This document shows, piece by piece, positions 7,684 to 16,634 of a stretch of DNA of 21,096 bases. Numbering within the stretch: position 1 is the first letter of the stretch; every line of letters begins with the position of its first letter. A program made the translations under genes and the position numbers. Under the pieces are notes generated by a model, which was not told where the DNA came from, made no database searches, and was given only the letters and a program-made list of their open reading frames with translations. The stretch comes from Helicobacter_B zhangjianzhongii (GTDB lineage Bacteria; Campylobacterota; Campylobacteria; Campylobacterales; Helicobacteraceae): contig NZ_JANURN010000014.1 of the NCBI RefSeq assembly GCF_030249855.1, positions 1 to 21,096 on the forward strand, given 5' to 3'.

Positions 7684-7771
7684 ACTAGAATCGTGGATTT
7701 CATCGGTTCACTGCGTCAATAGACCATCAGTCTTATCTCCTTGCTCACCTACGAAAAGCTACGATTCTAGT
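7684..7771. repeat. Repeat core with inverted arms, intergenic copy
   Basis: Arms ACTAGAATCGT (7684-7694) and ACGATTCTAGT (7761-7771) are exact reverse complements, extended outward by TTGCG/CGCAA with a one-base bulge. They enclose the 41-bp core 7709-7749, which is 35/41 identical to 4805-4845 in thiE. The arms differ in sequence from those in thiE, but the geometry (85 versus 88 bp) is alike. Confidence 0.7.
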
Positions 7772-7869
7772 CTCGCAATCTTAGAATCCCATTGGGCAAC
7801 AAACTCCAACCCCTAGAATCCACTTTTGGCAATTTTGTTCGCAAGTTTTACAAGTGGATTCTGGGTTTG

Positions 7870-7898
7870 CATTTTCGGCGTTTTCCCTAGAATCTCAC
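7870..7898. repeat. Second segment of the dispersed repeat, intergenic copy
   Basis: The segment beginning CATTTTCGGCG and ending CCCTAGAATCTCAC resembles 4980-5007 in thiE and lies 161 bp downstream of the 41-bp core, in the same order and orientation as in thiE. Confidence 0.5.
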
Positions 7899-7955
7899 TA
7901 GCGGCGTGTTTTGCTGTCATTGGCTTGCACCTCGTGGCAATCCATAGCCTAATAA

Positions 7956-7995
7956 CTAGAATCCACTTTTTGTGTTTGTCAAAAGTGGATTCTAG
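7956..7995. repeat. 15-bp perfect inverted repeat
   Basis: CTAGAATCCACTTTT (7956-7970) and AAAAGTGGATTCTAG (7981-7995) around a 10-base loop. The arm is the commonest intergenic word in this window and also occurs as the arms at 19748-19850. No T run follows on either strand, so this is not a typical terminator. Confidence 0.85.
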
Positions 7996-8193
7996 GGGTT
8001 TGATTCAAGGGTGCGATGGGGCTTTGGCTTTGGGGGTGTGCTTGCGTATGTAGCTTAGTTTGACACACTTTGGCACAGCTTTCAAATAACACGACCAAAC
8101 CGATCGGCGCAAATTGTAGCGCAAAACCACGCCATTTTTGCAAAAATCTTGCAAGCCTCCGCGCACTAGCTTTGCTAACGCTCTTTTCCACGC

Positions 8194-8243
8194 CTAGCTT
8201 GCCACGCCCTTAGCACCAAAGCCCTGCGCGTGTGGCAAGCTAG
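8194..8243. repeat. 12-bp perfect inverted repeat downstream of pbpC
   Basis: CTAGCTTGCCAC (8194-8205) and GTGGCAAGCTAG (8232-8243), loop 26 bases, about 55 bases past the pbpC stop. It could slow or end transcription or stabilise the 3' end, but no T tract follows on the minus strand. Confidence 0.6.
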
Positions 8244-8297
8244 ATCTATCGCGCAAGCCTAGAGATCATAGAGAGATTATAGAGACTAATATAAGGC

Positions 8298-10466
8298 TTA
8301 TTCCAAGACTCTAAATCGCACGGTAGAGTGCTCGCCGCCTTGCGTGATGACATAGAGCGTGTTTGTGCCAATTTTGGGCGAGATTTTTAGCCGTCCAATG
8401 TGGCTTGTGCCGATAAACTCGCTGTTGAGAAAAAAGTAGGCTAGCTCTTTGCTACGCACTAGTGCCACAATGCCATCATCGCTATGAGATAGGCGCGAGA
8501 AGCGCAGATCTTGGGTGGGGTAGATGATGATAGAGCTATCTTTGTCTAGCTGCTCTTTGGTGCGCAAGGGCTTGGCGTAATAAGGCATAGTAGCGAGCCT
8601 AGCATTTTTCTCCAAAGTGCGATAGCCATCGCTATCGATACGCACTTGGCGGAATCTAGGCGTGCTGCTCCACTTGCCCACTTGTCTCCACTCCTTAAAC
8701 TCGCGCGCATTATTGCCACCTAAAAGCTCAAAAATATCAAACATAGCCACCCCAGCGATTTCTCTGCCTGTGAGATTGGTGCTAGATTTTGCGTTGAAGT
8801 TCCCGCCCCACACTGCTACGACAAACTCATCGCTCACCCCAATCGCCCAGCTATCGACATTGCCATAGCTTGTGCCACTCTTCCACGCCACTTTATGCGC
8901 AAAAACAGAGCTTCTAGTATTTATGGGGAGATTGAGCAGAGCTTCTAGGGTTAGATACGCGCTTGCTTGGGAGATACCGGCTCTAGCTGATGTATGGATA
9001 TACTCTTGTGTGAGATCTTTTGGGGGGCTTTTTTGTGCTTGTGTGGGCTCTTTTGTGCCTTGCTCTAAAAGATTTGGCGCGATAAACTCCCCGCCGCGTC
9101 TTAGCCCTAGGTAGAGTGTAGCAAGCTGGTAGAGACTAAGCTCCTTTGTCCCAAGTATTAGAGAAAGCCCATATTTGGCATAATCGCGGTCGCTAAAGGG
9201 TGCATTTTCGCGCAAAAAGTAGAAAAACTCCTGCACGCCATACTCCTGCAGCAGTGCCACAAAGGGTGCATTAAGTGAGTTGCGCAATGCCCATAGCGCA
9301 CTTGCTTGCCCATAGAATTGGCGTGAATTGTTGTGGGGATTGAAATTGCCGTAGAATTGATTGGTATCTTTGAGCTTGGTTTGAGGGATTATCAGCCCAG
9401 AGTCTAGGGCTAGTGCGTAGAGAAATGGCTTAAGCGTTGAGCCGACATTGCGCTTTGCTTGCACGCCATCAACTTGCCCAAGCTGCGCTAGATCATAAAA
9501 ATCCTGCGAGCCGACATAGCCTAAGACATCGCCGCTTTTTGCTTCTATCACAAGGCAGGAGAGATTTGCCACGCCTTTATCTTGTGTGATTTGGGCGTAG
9601 TCTTTGAGCATAGATTCTAGGTGTAGCTGGAGCGGCTTGCTAAGCGTGGTGCGCAAGACTCTTTTGCCTAAGTGCTTGGCTAGGTGGCGCGTTAAGTGCG
9701 GGGCTATGGAGTTTGCCCGCTCTAAAGTGGGGGCTGGCTCTAGTAGAGCTAGCTTGTAGTCCATCTCGCTAATGAGTCTAGAATCTAACGCTCTTTTTAG
9801 CAGCATATCGCGCTTTTGTAGGAGCTTTTGCGGATTGGTGAAAAGCAGGTTGGGCGTGTTTGGCAGCACAGCGAGCAAGGCGGCTTGGGCTGGGGTTAGG
9901 CTCTCTAGCTGGCGGTGGAAGTAGAGCAGGGCGGCACTCTTTATGCCCACAATATTGCTGCCATAGGGAGTATTATCAAGATAGAGGCGCAAGATTTCTT
10001 GCTTGCTTGTGCTAGATTCTAGGCGCAGGGCTTGGAGGGTCTGGGTGAATTTGTTCCACAAGGTGCGCTTATCTCTGCTGCCAAGCTTTGCCACTTGCAT
10101 AGTGATAGTGCTAGCCCCGTGGCGTTTCTGGCGGGTGAGATTGACCCAAATCGTGCGAGCAAGTGCTAGCAAATCTACCCCATAGTGCTCATAAAACCGC
10201 TTATCTTCATAGAGTATGACAAGGCTTTGCACAAGCTCTGGCAGCGGGGTTTTGTCCGTATTGATGCTGACTTTGAAATTATCTTGCTCATTGACAAAAA
10301 AGCTTAGCAGCTCATCATCTCTATCAAAGCTTACTAAGGATTCTTGTTCAAAGGTAAGCCTGCTTGTATCACTAAGCACCCACAATAAGCCCACAAAAGC
10401 CGCACAAAGCCCCACCACACTCCATAATCTTAAGCGTTTTGTAGGGATATTTTGGGGCTTTGGCAT
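8298..10466 (-). CDS. pbpC: Penicillin-binding protein 1C (bifunctional transglycosylase/transpeptidase)
   Basis: A peptidoglycan synthase anchored in the inner membrane, with its catalytic part in the periplasm. Numbering from an upstream in-frame ATG at 10484: membrane helix 20-38; glycosyltransferase-51 domain with EDKRFYEH (catalytic Glu93) and GASTITMQ (123-130); transpeptidase domain with STLK (nucleophile Ser349), SLN (403-405) and KSGT (535-538); then a C-terminal PBP1C-type beta domain to residue 728. All catalytic motifs are intact. I prefer the second ATG (10466, 722 residues), because AAGG lies about 9 bases before it while the first ATG has no ribosome binding site. It is divergent from the alpha-2-macroglobulin gene. 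In E. coli the two are adjacent on one strand, and PBP1C is thought to repair the wall where the macroglobulin traps proteases. Confidence 0.93.
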   Translation of the reverse strand: MPKPQNIPTKRLRLWSVVGLCAAFVGLLWVLSDTSRLTFEQESLVSFDRDDELLSFFVNEQDNFKVSINTDKTPLPELVQSLVILYEDKRFYEHYGVDLLALARTIWVNLTRQKRHGASTITMQVAKLGSRDKRTLWNKFTQTLQALRLESSTSKQEILRLYLDNTPYGSNIVGIKSAALLYFHRQLESLTPAQAALLAVLPNTPNLLFTNPQKLLQKRDMLLKRALDSRLISEMDYKLALLEPAPTLERANSIAPHLTRHLAKHLGKRVLRTTLSKPLQLHLESMLKDYAQITQDKGVANLSCLVIEAKSGDVLGYVGSQDFYDLAQLGQVDGVQAKRNVGSTLKPFLYALALDSGLIIPQTKLKDTNQFYGNFNPHNNSRQFYGQASALWALRNSLNAPFVALLQEYGVQEFFYFLRENAPFSDRDYAKYGLSLILGTKELSLYQLATLYLGLRRGGEFIAPNLLEQGTKEPTQAQKSPPKDLTQEYIHTSARAGISQASAYLTLEALLNLPINTRSSVFAHKVAWKSGTSYGNVDSWAIGVSDEFVVAVWGGNFNAKSSTNLTGREIAGVAMFDIFELLGGNNAREFKEWRQVGKWSSTPRFRQVRIDSDGYRTLEKNARLATMPYYAKPLRTKEQLDKDSSIIIYPTQDLRFSRLSHSDDGIVALVRSKELAYFFLNSEFIGTSHIGRLKISPKIGTNTLYVITQGGEHSTVRFRVLE

Positions 10467-10502
10467 AGCAGCACCTTGGGGCATAAATGGTAAAAACAGG
10501 CG

Positions 10503-10518
10503 ATATATATATATATAT
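10503..10518. repeat. (AT)8 dinucleotide repeat between divergent pbpC and macroglobulin genes
   Basis: Eight AT units, 7 bases upstream of the TATAAT that probably drives the macroglobulin gene and about 36 bases before the pbpC start codon. It is palindromic and sits where both promoters could be. Confidence 0.85.
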
Positions 10519-10525
10519 TACTTGC

Positions 10526-10531
10526 TATAAT
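10526..10531 (+). promoter_or_regulatory. Alpha-2-macroglobulin gene promoter, -10 box
   Basis: A perfect TATAAT within CTTGCTATAATAC, 67 bases before the ATG, with the alternating AT tract upstream in place of a -35 box, as in Helicobacter sigma-80 promoters. A start point near 10538 would give a leader of about 60 bases that includes AAGGAG at 10588-10593. Confidence 0.6.
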
Positions 10532-10598
10532 ACACGGCTTAAGCCAAAAGTAGCCTAAACACTAGCAAACTTCAAGCAACACATCTTAAGGAGACACA

Positions 10599-13500
10599 AT
10601 GCCAGAATCTAGCTCAACCCCTAGCCAAACAAACTTAGAGTCCAACACCATAGCAAGCATTCTCGCGCGCAAAAAGCCGCTGATCATAGCTCTAGCTTGC
10701 GTGCTTGTAGCCCTTGGGCTATTTGCTATCTTTGCTTCTAAAAGCCCCACGCAAGCCAAAGAAGCCCTGCAGGTGCGCTTTGGTCTTCCTACCTTTATGG
10801 TGCAAGATTCTAGCGTAGAGATTACCCTGCCAATTTTCACAAGCACCGCTATGCAAGCTCACGCGCTAGCGGAGCAAATCTTCATAGATTCCGCTCCTAT
10901 ATCGCCTTCACAGCTCACAGAGCAAAGCCCGCACGAGTGGGAGCTGCGCTTTAGCGCGCCCAAAGAGTCTAAAGAGTATAAAATCCAAGTGGCAAAGGAC
11001 TTTAGCAAAGCAATCACTTTAGATTCTAGTAGCAAGAGTGCCAAAGTGCTTGGCATACAAGCATATAGCAGGCAAAAGACGCTAGAAATCTACCTTGACA
11101 AAGACTTGCACCTAGATTCACAAAAGGCGCGAAGTAGTGTAAAAGTGCTAGATTCTGCTAGTAGAGATGTGATTGATAAAGTGCTGGTGCAAGGCAGCAG
11201 GCTTATCATCACCGGGGAGTTTAAGCCAAATGCCACTTATACTATCGCATATACCCACCCAATCGATGAGAAAGACATAAGCATAAGCTTCCCAGCCCTC
11301 CAGCCGGAGCTGAAGTTTGCCCAAGCAGGCACGATGATGAGCCGCGATGGTGATGTGAAAATCGGTGTGCTTAGCACAGGAGTGAGAAAAAGCACGCTTA
11401 GTATCTATAAAATCCCTGATGAAAACCTAGCCAATGCCCTGCAGTATTCGTCTGGGTATGACTCTTTTGGTGATAAGATCTTTGAGCAAGAAATTAGCTT
11501 TGACCTTAGTAAAGATCAAACTCAAAGCGTGCTTGATCTAAGAGAGCTCCTAAAGCAAGATACACAAAAAGGCGCGTATGTGCTAGCTTTTAGGACAAAA
11601 AGCAGCGATCTTGTGTATCCAAATAAAGAGGGCGATGATGAATGGGATGAATGGGCGGGAGATGATGAGTGGGTAGCATACTCCCAAAGCCCTAGCAAGC
11701 TGCTTATCATCTCAAATATCGCTTTAATCGCTGAGCAAGATGGAGAGAAGATCAATGCCTATGCCTTTGACTCTAGCTCTAGCGAGCCGCTCTCTAGTGT
11801 CAAGCTCTCTTTGTTTTCAAGCACGCATCGCTTGATAGATTCTGCCACGAGCGATTCTAAAGGCTTTGCCACACTTAGCACCTACAAATCAAGCGCACTA
11901 GGGGGCAAGATCATAAAAGATAAAGACAATGAGCCTTCAAAAGACTATGCCCTGCGTCCAGCCTATATCATCGCAGAATCTAATAATGATAAATCCTATA
12001 TCCCCCTGCGCTATGATGGACGCTTTTATGATGGTGTGGATACAAGCGGTGCGCAGAGCAGGAAGCGCAAGGTTTTCACCTACACAGATAGGGGGCTGGC
12101 AAATCCCGGAGAGTCTATCCAGCTTAATGCCCTAGTGCGCGATGAGCGGATACAAGATGCGCCCATTTTGCTTACTATAATCAACCCGCGCGGACAAAAG
12201 GTGCTAAAAGATAAGCCTATAAAGCCCATAGGCTATGGACTTTATAGCTATGTGTTTGACACTGATGCTACTACCCTAACCGGCGGCTATCGCGCGATTT
12301 GGAGTATAGGGAGTGAGAGCTTTAGCAGGAATTTCCAAGTCGAGCACATCACGCCCAATAAAATCCGCGTAGATATTGATGCGCCAAAGAGTCTCACAAA
12401 GGACAAGGACAGCCTAGCCTTTTACCTAGAGAGCAGCTACCTTACAGGCGCGAAGTCTGCAGGGCTAGCCTATCGGGTCAATCTCCAAGCCACGCCACTG
12501 CAATACAAATCAAAAGCCTACTCAAGCTTTGACTTCACACTGCCAAACACACAATCTGGCTATGACAAAAATCTGCAAGGCACTTTAGATGAGAGTGGCA
12601 GAGCAAGCTTCTCACTCCCACTTAGTGATCTTGCTAGCTCACAGAATCTACGGCTAGGGATTAAGGCGCAAGTGTTTGAAGCCACCGGACACCCTGTGAT
12701 AAACGGCACGGCGGTGGAATATTTTGGCTCTGGTAGTGTGATAGGTGTGGGGCAGATCCCGCACTATGTGGATCTAAGCCAGCCTTTATCGCTGCCTATA
12801 GTCGTGCTAGATCCGCTAAAAGACACCCCCATAGCCAATAGAGCAATCCGCTATAAAATCTACCGCAACAATCGCTACTGGTGGTTTGACTATGATGTGC
12901 AAGAGCGATTTAATGCCAAAATCAAAAGCGATATAAACACCACACTCATTAAAGAAGGCAGCATTACTTCTGCTGCTAAGCCTATCGCGCTAGAAGAAGA
13001 TCTACGCTCTTTGGTAGAAGACTATGACTCTGTGTTTATCGAGCTAGATGATGGAGTAAGTGCGCCTAAGGTCGTGTGGCTTGTGGCAGATATGTATGGC
13101 GATGCCGCCATTAAGGCAAATCCTATGCAGCTGCCCATAGAGCTTGATAAGTCGCATTATGATATAGGGGAGAGTGCGCAGATACGCTTCAATGCCAAAG
13201 GCTTTAACTACGCGCTTATCACGCTAAGTCAGGGGGATTTGATCTTTAGCAGCGAGCTTGTAGCAATCAATACGCCAAGCACCACGCCTAAGATGAGCTA
13301 TACGATCCCCATCATCGCCAAATACGCTCCTAATGTCGATGTGAGCGTAACTCTTGTGGCAAAAGATGCGCCCTCTAGTGGGCTAGAATCTAGCGCGGAT
13401 AAAAAGCGTGCTGCCATTAAGCGAAGCTTTGGGGTGATCACTATCCCTGTGCAAGACCCTAGCCTTAAGCTTGCTCCAGTGATCAATGCACCAGAATCTA

Positions 13501-15833
13501 TCAAGCCCGGCTCAAAGCTACATATAGAGATCGCCAATCCTAACAAGCGCAAAATGGCTTACACGCTTGCAATCGTTGATGAGGGGATCTTAAATATCAT
13601 CAACTTCCGCACGCCAGATCCTATGAAGCTCTACACCAAGATTAACTACGGCATTATGCATTATGATAATTTTGATGAGTTTATGGAGCGACTCTTTGGC
13701 ATAGTGCATCAAAGTGTGCTAATCGGCGGCGATGAAGAGGCTCTAACCCAAGCTGCTAACTTTAGCAAAAAGCGCAGAGAAAATCTCATCTACTTCACAA
13801 GTGGGCTAAGTGATGATAGCGGCAAAGCAAGCATAGAATACCAGCTGCCAAACTATGTAGGCAGCGCGCGCATAATGCTTGTAGCAAGTGAGCAGGGCAG
13901 TGTAGGCAGCGCAGAATCTAGCGTCCAAATCGCCCAAGCTGCCAATCTCTACTCCAATATCCCTGATGAAATTAAGCTCAATGACACCATTATCGCGCCT
14001 GTTGAGGTGATCGCCCAAGATGGCGTGGCACTAAAGAGTGTAGAGATAGAATCTAGCGGCGAAGTTGCAATCAAAAAGCTAGAATCTAGTATGAACGACA
14101 AGCGCACGCGCTTTATGCAATACCTTGCCATAAGCCCTAAAAAGCTAGGAGAAGCAGAAGTTACAATCACAAGCAAAGTGCAAGTAGATTCTAGCGACCC
14201 AAGCAAGATAAGCCAGAAGCAAATCACCCAAAGCAACCGCTATATCCTACACACCACCACACCTACTCCAGCCCAGACACAAGAAGAGCTTTTTTCCTTA
14301 CAGGCAAAAGAGCGCAAGGAGTTTAAGCCAAGCACAGTATATGTGCCAGAATCTCTTACACGCAAGCTTACCATCTCGCCTACGCTGCTTTTCTCATATC
14401 AAGATAAGGTCGAGTATCTACTCTCATATATTTATGGCTGCATTGAGCAAAGTGTCTCTGCGACTATGCCGCTACTGCTTGGCTTTGATGGCACGCGATT
14501 TGAGAGTGAAGAAAGCAGAAAAGCTAAGGTGCAAAAGTCCATAAACCGCATTGTCAAATTCCAGCATAGTAGTGGGGGCTTTGGGTATTGGATCGATTCT
14601 AAAGAGGACAATGCCTTTGGCAGTGATTATGCCGCGCTTTTCCTTACTATCGCAAAAGCTAAGGGCTATGAAGTGCCAGAATCTAGCCTAAAATCCTACG
14701 CGCACTATGCTTCAAGGCGCGTGCAAGCACCAAGCGAGCTCGATCCGCTTAAGACTTTGCCGCTCTTTGTCCTAGCACTAGCTGGCACGCCAAATATTGC
14801 TGCGATGAATCAAGTCTATACGCAAAGCTTTGCACAGCTCTCAATGCGAGAGAAGCTAGCTTTGGCTGCTAGCTATAAGCTTAGTGGGCTAGATAGCATT
14901 AGCAAAGAGATCCGCGCCAAGCTCCCAGCCAACTTGCTTGAAGCAAGCCACTATCGTAAAAATGTCGATGACTTTGATCGCGTGTTTGGCGGCTATTATT
15001 ACTATGGAAGTGCGCTAAGCAATCAGGCTTTAAGCGCGTATTTCTTATCTATCATTGATGAGAAGCCGCATTTAGCCCTGCTAAACTCCCTTGCTAAATC
15101 TCTCCAAGATGAGCGGTGGCTTGGCACGCAGGATATTGCTACAAGCTTGCTTGCTCTAAGCACGCTAGATTCTAGCGACTCTAAGGCGGTGCGCTTTATC
15201 CTAAATGGCAAGGAGCATAGTATCACCAAGCCTACAACCTTCAAGCTAGGAGATGGCACAGAGAGCTTGCAAGCCCTAGATACACTCTATGTCTCTTTGG
15301 CAAGCACGGGCGTGCCTAGTGCTAGCCCGCTTGCACTCCCAGCTAGCTCGCAGAATTTGGCTCTGCAAAGGGAGTTTTTCAAAATCGATGATAATGGCGT
15401 GCGCGTAAGTATTGACCCTGCTACGCTTAAAAAGGGCGATGAGTTTTACATCGCACTAAAGCTTAGCAACCTTGGCGCAAAGCCCGTGCGCAACCTAGCT
15501 CTCACGCAAATTATCCCATCTGGCTGGGAGATCCAAAACACGCGCATTACTAATGATGATGAGCAAGGCTCACAAGCTAGCCCTGATCGCGCCTTTATGC
15601 AGGCAAACAACCGCGCAAGCTATATGGATATAGGGCGCGATAGGGTGTCGTTTTTCTTCGATGAGTGGCTAGATTTTGGCTCTGGTGCGACCACCTACAA
15701 CACGCACCAAGTCTTTATCAAATGCACCGCCACGCTTGCTGGGGAGTATATCTTAAGCCAAGCTTTGGCAGAAGCTATGTATGATGGCGAATTTTTCGCC
15801 AAAACAAGCGCACTTGCCGTGCGTGTGAGATAG
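10599..15833 (+). CDS. Bacterial alpha-2-macroglobulin, thioester type
   Basis: A 1744-residue protein of the bacterial macroglobulin family (like E. coli YfhM/ECAM), which traps attacking proteases in the periplasm through a bait region and a reactive thioester. After a basic stretch (RKK, about 24-26) there is one membrane helix (about 27-47) and then macroglobulin beta domains. VDEGIL (993-998) and the following segment with FRTPDPMKLY, then TSGLSDDSGKASIEY, are typical of bacterial members. The thioester motif CIEQ is intact at 1281-1284 (Cys1281), followed by the helical thioester domain with GGFGYW. The C-terminal part resembles the receptor-binding-like domain. The N-terminus looks like an uncleaved membrane anchor rather than a lipoprotein signal: ALAC in the helix is a poor lipobox. 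The start is ATG 10599 with AAGGAG five bases upstream. It is divergent from pbpC, the usual partner. Confidence 0.93.
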   Translation: MPESSSTPSQTNLESNTIASILARKKPLIIALACVLVALGLFAIFASKSPTQAKEALQVRFGLPTFMVQDSSVEITLPIFTSTAMQAHALAEQIFIDSAPISPSQLTEQSPHEWELRFSAPKESKEYKIQVAKDFSKAITLDSSSKSAKVLGIQAYSRQKTLEIYLDKDLHLDSQKARSSVKVLDSASRDVIDKVLVQGSRLIITGEFKPNATYTIAYTHPIDEKDISISFPALQPELKFAQAGTMMSRDGDVKIGVLSTGVRKSTLSIYKIPDENLANALQYSSGYDSFGDKIFEQEISFDLSKDQTQSVLDLRELLKQDTQKGAYVLAFRTKSSDLVYPNKEGDDEWDEWAGDDEWVAYSQSPSKLLIISNIALIAEQDGEKINAYAFDSSSSEPLSSVKLSLFSSTHRLIDSATSDSKGFATLSTYKSSALGGKIIKDKDNEPSKDYALRPAYIIAESNNDKSYIPLRYDGRFYDGVDTSGAQSRKRKVFTYTDRGLANPGESIQLNALVRDERIQDAPILLTIINPRGQKVLKDKPIKPIGYGLYSYVFDTDATTLTGGYRAIWSIGSESFSRNFQVEHITPNKIRVDIDAPKSLTKDKDSLAFYLESSYLTGAKSAGLAYRVNLQATPLQYKSKAYSSFDFTLPNTQSGYDKNLQGTLDESGRASFSLPLSDLASSQNLRLGIKAQVFEATGHPVINGTAVEYFGSGSVIGVGQIPHYVDLSQPLSLPIVVLDPLKDTPIANRAIRYKIYRNNRYWWFDYDVQERFNAKIKSDINTTLIKEGSITSAAKPIALEEDLRSLVEDYDSVFIELDDGVSAPKVVWLVADMYGDAAIKANPMQLPIELDKSHYDIGESAQIRFNAKGFNYALITLSQGDLIFSSELVAINTPSTTPKMSYTIPIIAKYAPNVDVSVTLVAKDAPSSGLESSADKKRAAIKRSFGVITIPVQDPSLKLAPVINAPESIKPGSKLHIEIANPNKRKMAYTLAIVDEGILNIINFRTPDPMKLYTKINYGIMHYDNFDEFMERLFGIVHQSVLIGGDEEALTQAANFSKKRRENLIYFTSGLSDDSGKASIEYQLPNYVGSARIMLVASEQGSVGSAESSVQIAQAANLYSNIPDEIKLNDTIIAPVEVIAQDGVALKSVEIESSGEVAIKKLESSMNDKRTRFMQYLAISPKKLGEAEVTITSKVQVDSSDPSKISQKQITQSNRYILHTTTPTPAQTQEELFSLQAKERKEFKPSTVYVPESLTRKLTISPTLLFSYQDKVEYLLSYIYGCIEQSVSATMPLLLGFDGTRFESEESRKAKVQKSINRIVKFQHSSGGFGYWIDSKEDNAFGSDYAALFLTIAKAKGYEVPESSLKSYAHYASRRVQAPSELDPLKTLPLFVLALAGTPNIAAMNQVYTQSFAQLSMREKLALAASYKLSGLDSISKEIRAKLPANLLEASHYRKNVDDFDRVFGGYYYYGSALSNQALSAYFLSIIDEKPHLALLNSLAKSLQDERWLGTQDIATSLLALSTLDSSDSKAVRFILNGKEHSITKPTTFKLGDGTESLQALDTLYVSLASTGVPSASPLALPASSQNLALQREFFKIDDNGVRVSIDPATLKKGDEFYIALKLSNLGAKPVRNLALTQIIPSGWEIQNTRITNDDEQGSQASPDRAFMQANNRASYMDIGRDRVSFFFDEWLDFGSGATTYNTHQVFIKCTATLAGEYILSQALAEAMYDGEFFAKTSALAVRVR

Positions 15834-15842
15834 GGCGTAGCA

Positions 15843-16634
15843 ATGCCACTACACGGCACGCCCTTTAACTACAAGAATGCGATATTGTTTAATCATACCT
15901 GTCTTGATAAGACACTTTTGCAAGAAAACTCGCTTGATTTAATTACCACTTCCCCACCTTATAATGTGGGTATTGAATACAACTCCAATGAAGATTCTAA
16001 CTCTTATGAAAGCTATTTGGAATTCTCTCAAAAATGGATAGAAAATTGCTATTTTTGGGCAAAAGATGGGGCAAGATTTTGCCTAAATATCCCACTTGAC
16101 AAAAACAAAGGCGGACAGCAAAGTGTGGGGGCGGATGTAACCACTTTAGCAAAGCAAATTGGCTGGAATTATCACAGCACAATCATTTGGAATGAGGGTA
16201 ATATCTCACGCCGCACAGCTTGGGGAAGTTGGCTTAGTGCATCAGCCCCTTATGTTATCGCACCTGTAGAGCTTATAGTCGTGCTTTATAAGGGAGCTTG
16301 GAAGAAAAAACATAAGGGGGAGAGTGATATAAGCAAGGAAGAGTTTATGGCTTGGACGAATGGATTATGGAGCTTTAATGGAGAATCTAAAAAACGCATA
16401 GGACACCCAGCCCCTTTTCCTAGAGAGCTGCCGAAGCGATGCATTAAGCTATTTTCTTATGTGGGCGATGTGGTGCTTGATCCATTTTGTGGCAGTGGCA
16501 CGACAATGATAGAATCTTATCTTAACAATCGGCGCTTTATTGGTATTGAGCTAGATAGGGAATATTGCGAACTAAGCAAAAAACGATTTTTAGAAGCAAT
16601 AGAAAAAGAAAGGGGAATTTTTGATGAAAAATAA
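15843..16634 (+). CDS. Type II DNA methyltransferase, beta class (N4-cytosine or N6-adenine)
   Basis: A 263-residue methyltransferase with catalytic motif IV TSPPY (36-40) before the S-adenosylmethionine-binding motif I DPFCGSGTT (213-221), followed by FIGIELDREY. This order defines the beta class. TSPPY occurs in both N4-cytosine and N6-adenine enzymes of this class, so the methylated base and the recognition site cannot be read from sequence alone. The start codon has only a weak ribosome binding site and lies nine bases after the macroglobulin stop; read-through from that gene may help expression. The endonuclease gene overlaps its 3' end by 11 bases. AT-richer composition than the flanking genes suggests acquisition as a restriction-modification cassette. 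Confidence 0.92.
   Translation: MPLHGTPFNYKNAILFNHTCLDKTLLQENSLDLITTSPPYNVGIEYNSNEDSNSYESYLEFSQKWIENCYFWAKDGARFCLNIPLDKNKGGQQSVGADVTTLAKQIGWNYHSTIIWNEGNISRRTAWGSWLSASAPYVIAPVELIVVLYKGAWKKKHKGESDISKEEFMAWTNGLWSFNGESKKRIGHPAPFPRELPKRCIKLFSYVGDVVLDPFCGSGTTMIESYLNNRRFIGIELDREYCELSKKRFLEAIEKERGIFDEK

Larger units (their letters stand above)
7558..8297. other. 740-bp gene-free, repeat-rich gap between pbpC and thiG
   Basis: No convincing gene. The open stretches at 7826-8053 (+) and 7979-8191 (-) lack ribosome binding sites and family resemblance and run through repeats. The gap holds the repeat copy at 7684-7771, a related segment at 7870-7898, several copies of CTAGAATCCACTTTT in both orientations, and perfect inverted repeats at 7956-7995 and 8194-8243. 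The stretch around 7915-7947 (TGTCATTGG...GGCAATCCA) looks like a decayed dispersed repeat. The thiG promoter must lie in the first 100 bases. I see no TPP riboswitch. Confidence 0.7.

Noticed and set aside
7558..7700. Thiamine (TPP) riboswitch upstream of thiG
   Set aside because: I looked on the minus strand for the conserved CTGAGA and GAACCTGA-like segments and did not find them in the leader region.
7826..8191. Two open frames (75 and 70 codons) in the pbpC-thiG gap
   Set aside because: They run through repeat copies, lack ribosome binding sites and resemble nothing; more likely chance.
8194..8243. Intrinsic terminator for pbpC
   Set aside because: The hairpin is strong but no T tract follows on the minus strand, so it was listed as an inverted repeat only.
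7558..8297. CRISPR array or thiS/thiF remnants in the long gap
   Set aside because: The repeated words are irregularly spaced and in both orientations, unlike a CRISPR array, and no ThiS (terminal Gly-Gly) or ThiF motif appears in any frame I read.
10675..10740. Lipoprotein signal (ALAC) in the macroglobulin N-terminus
   Set aside because: The residue at -3 from the Cys is Ala, not Leu/Val/Ile, and the Cys lies in the first half of the hydrophobic helix, which continues for about 13 residues after it; a membrane anchor is more likely.
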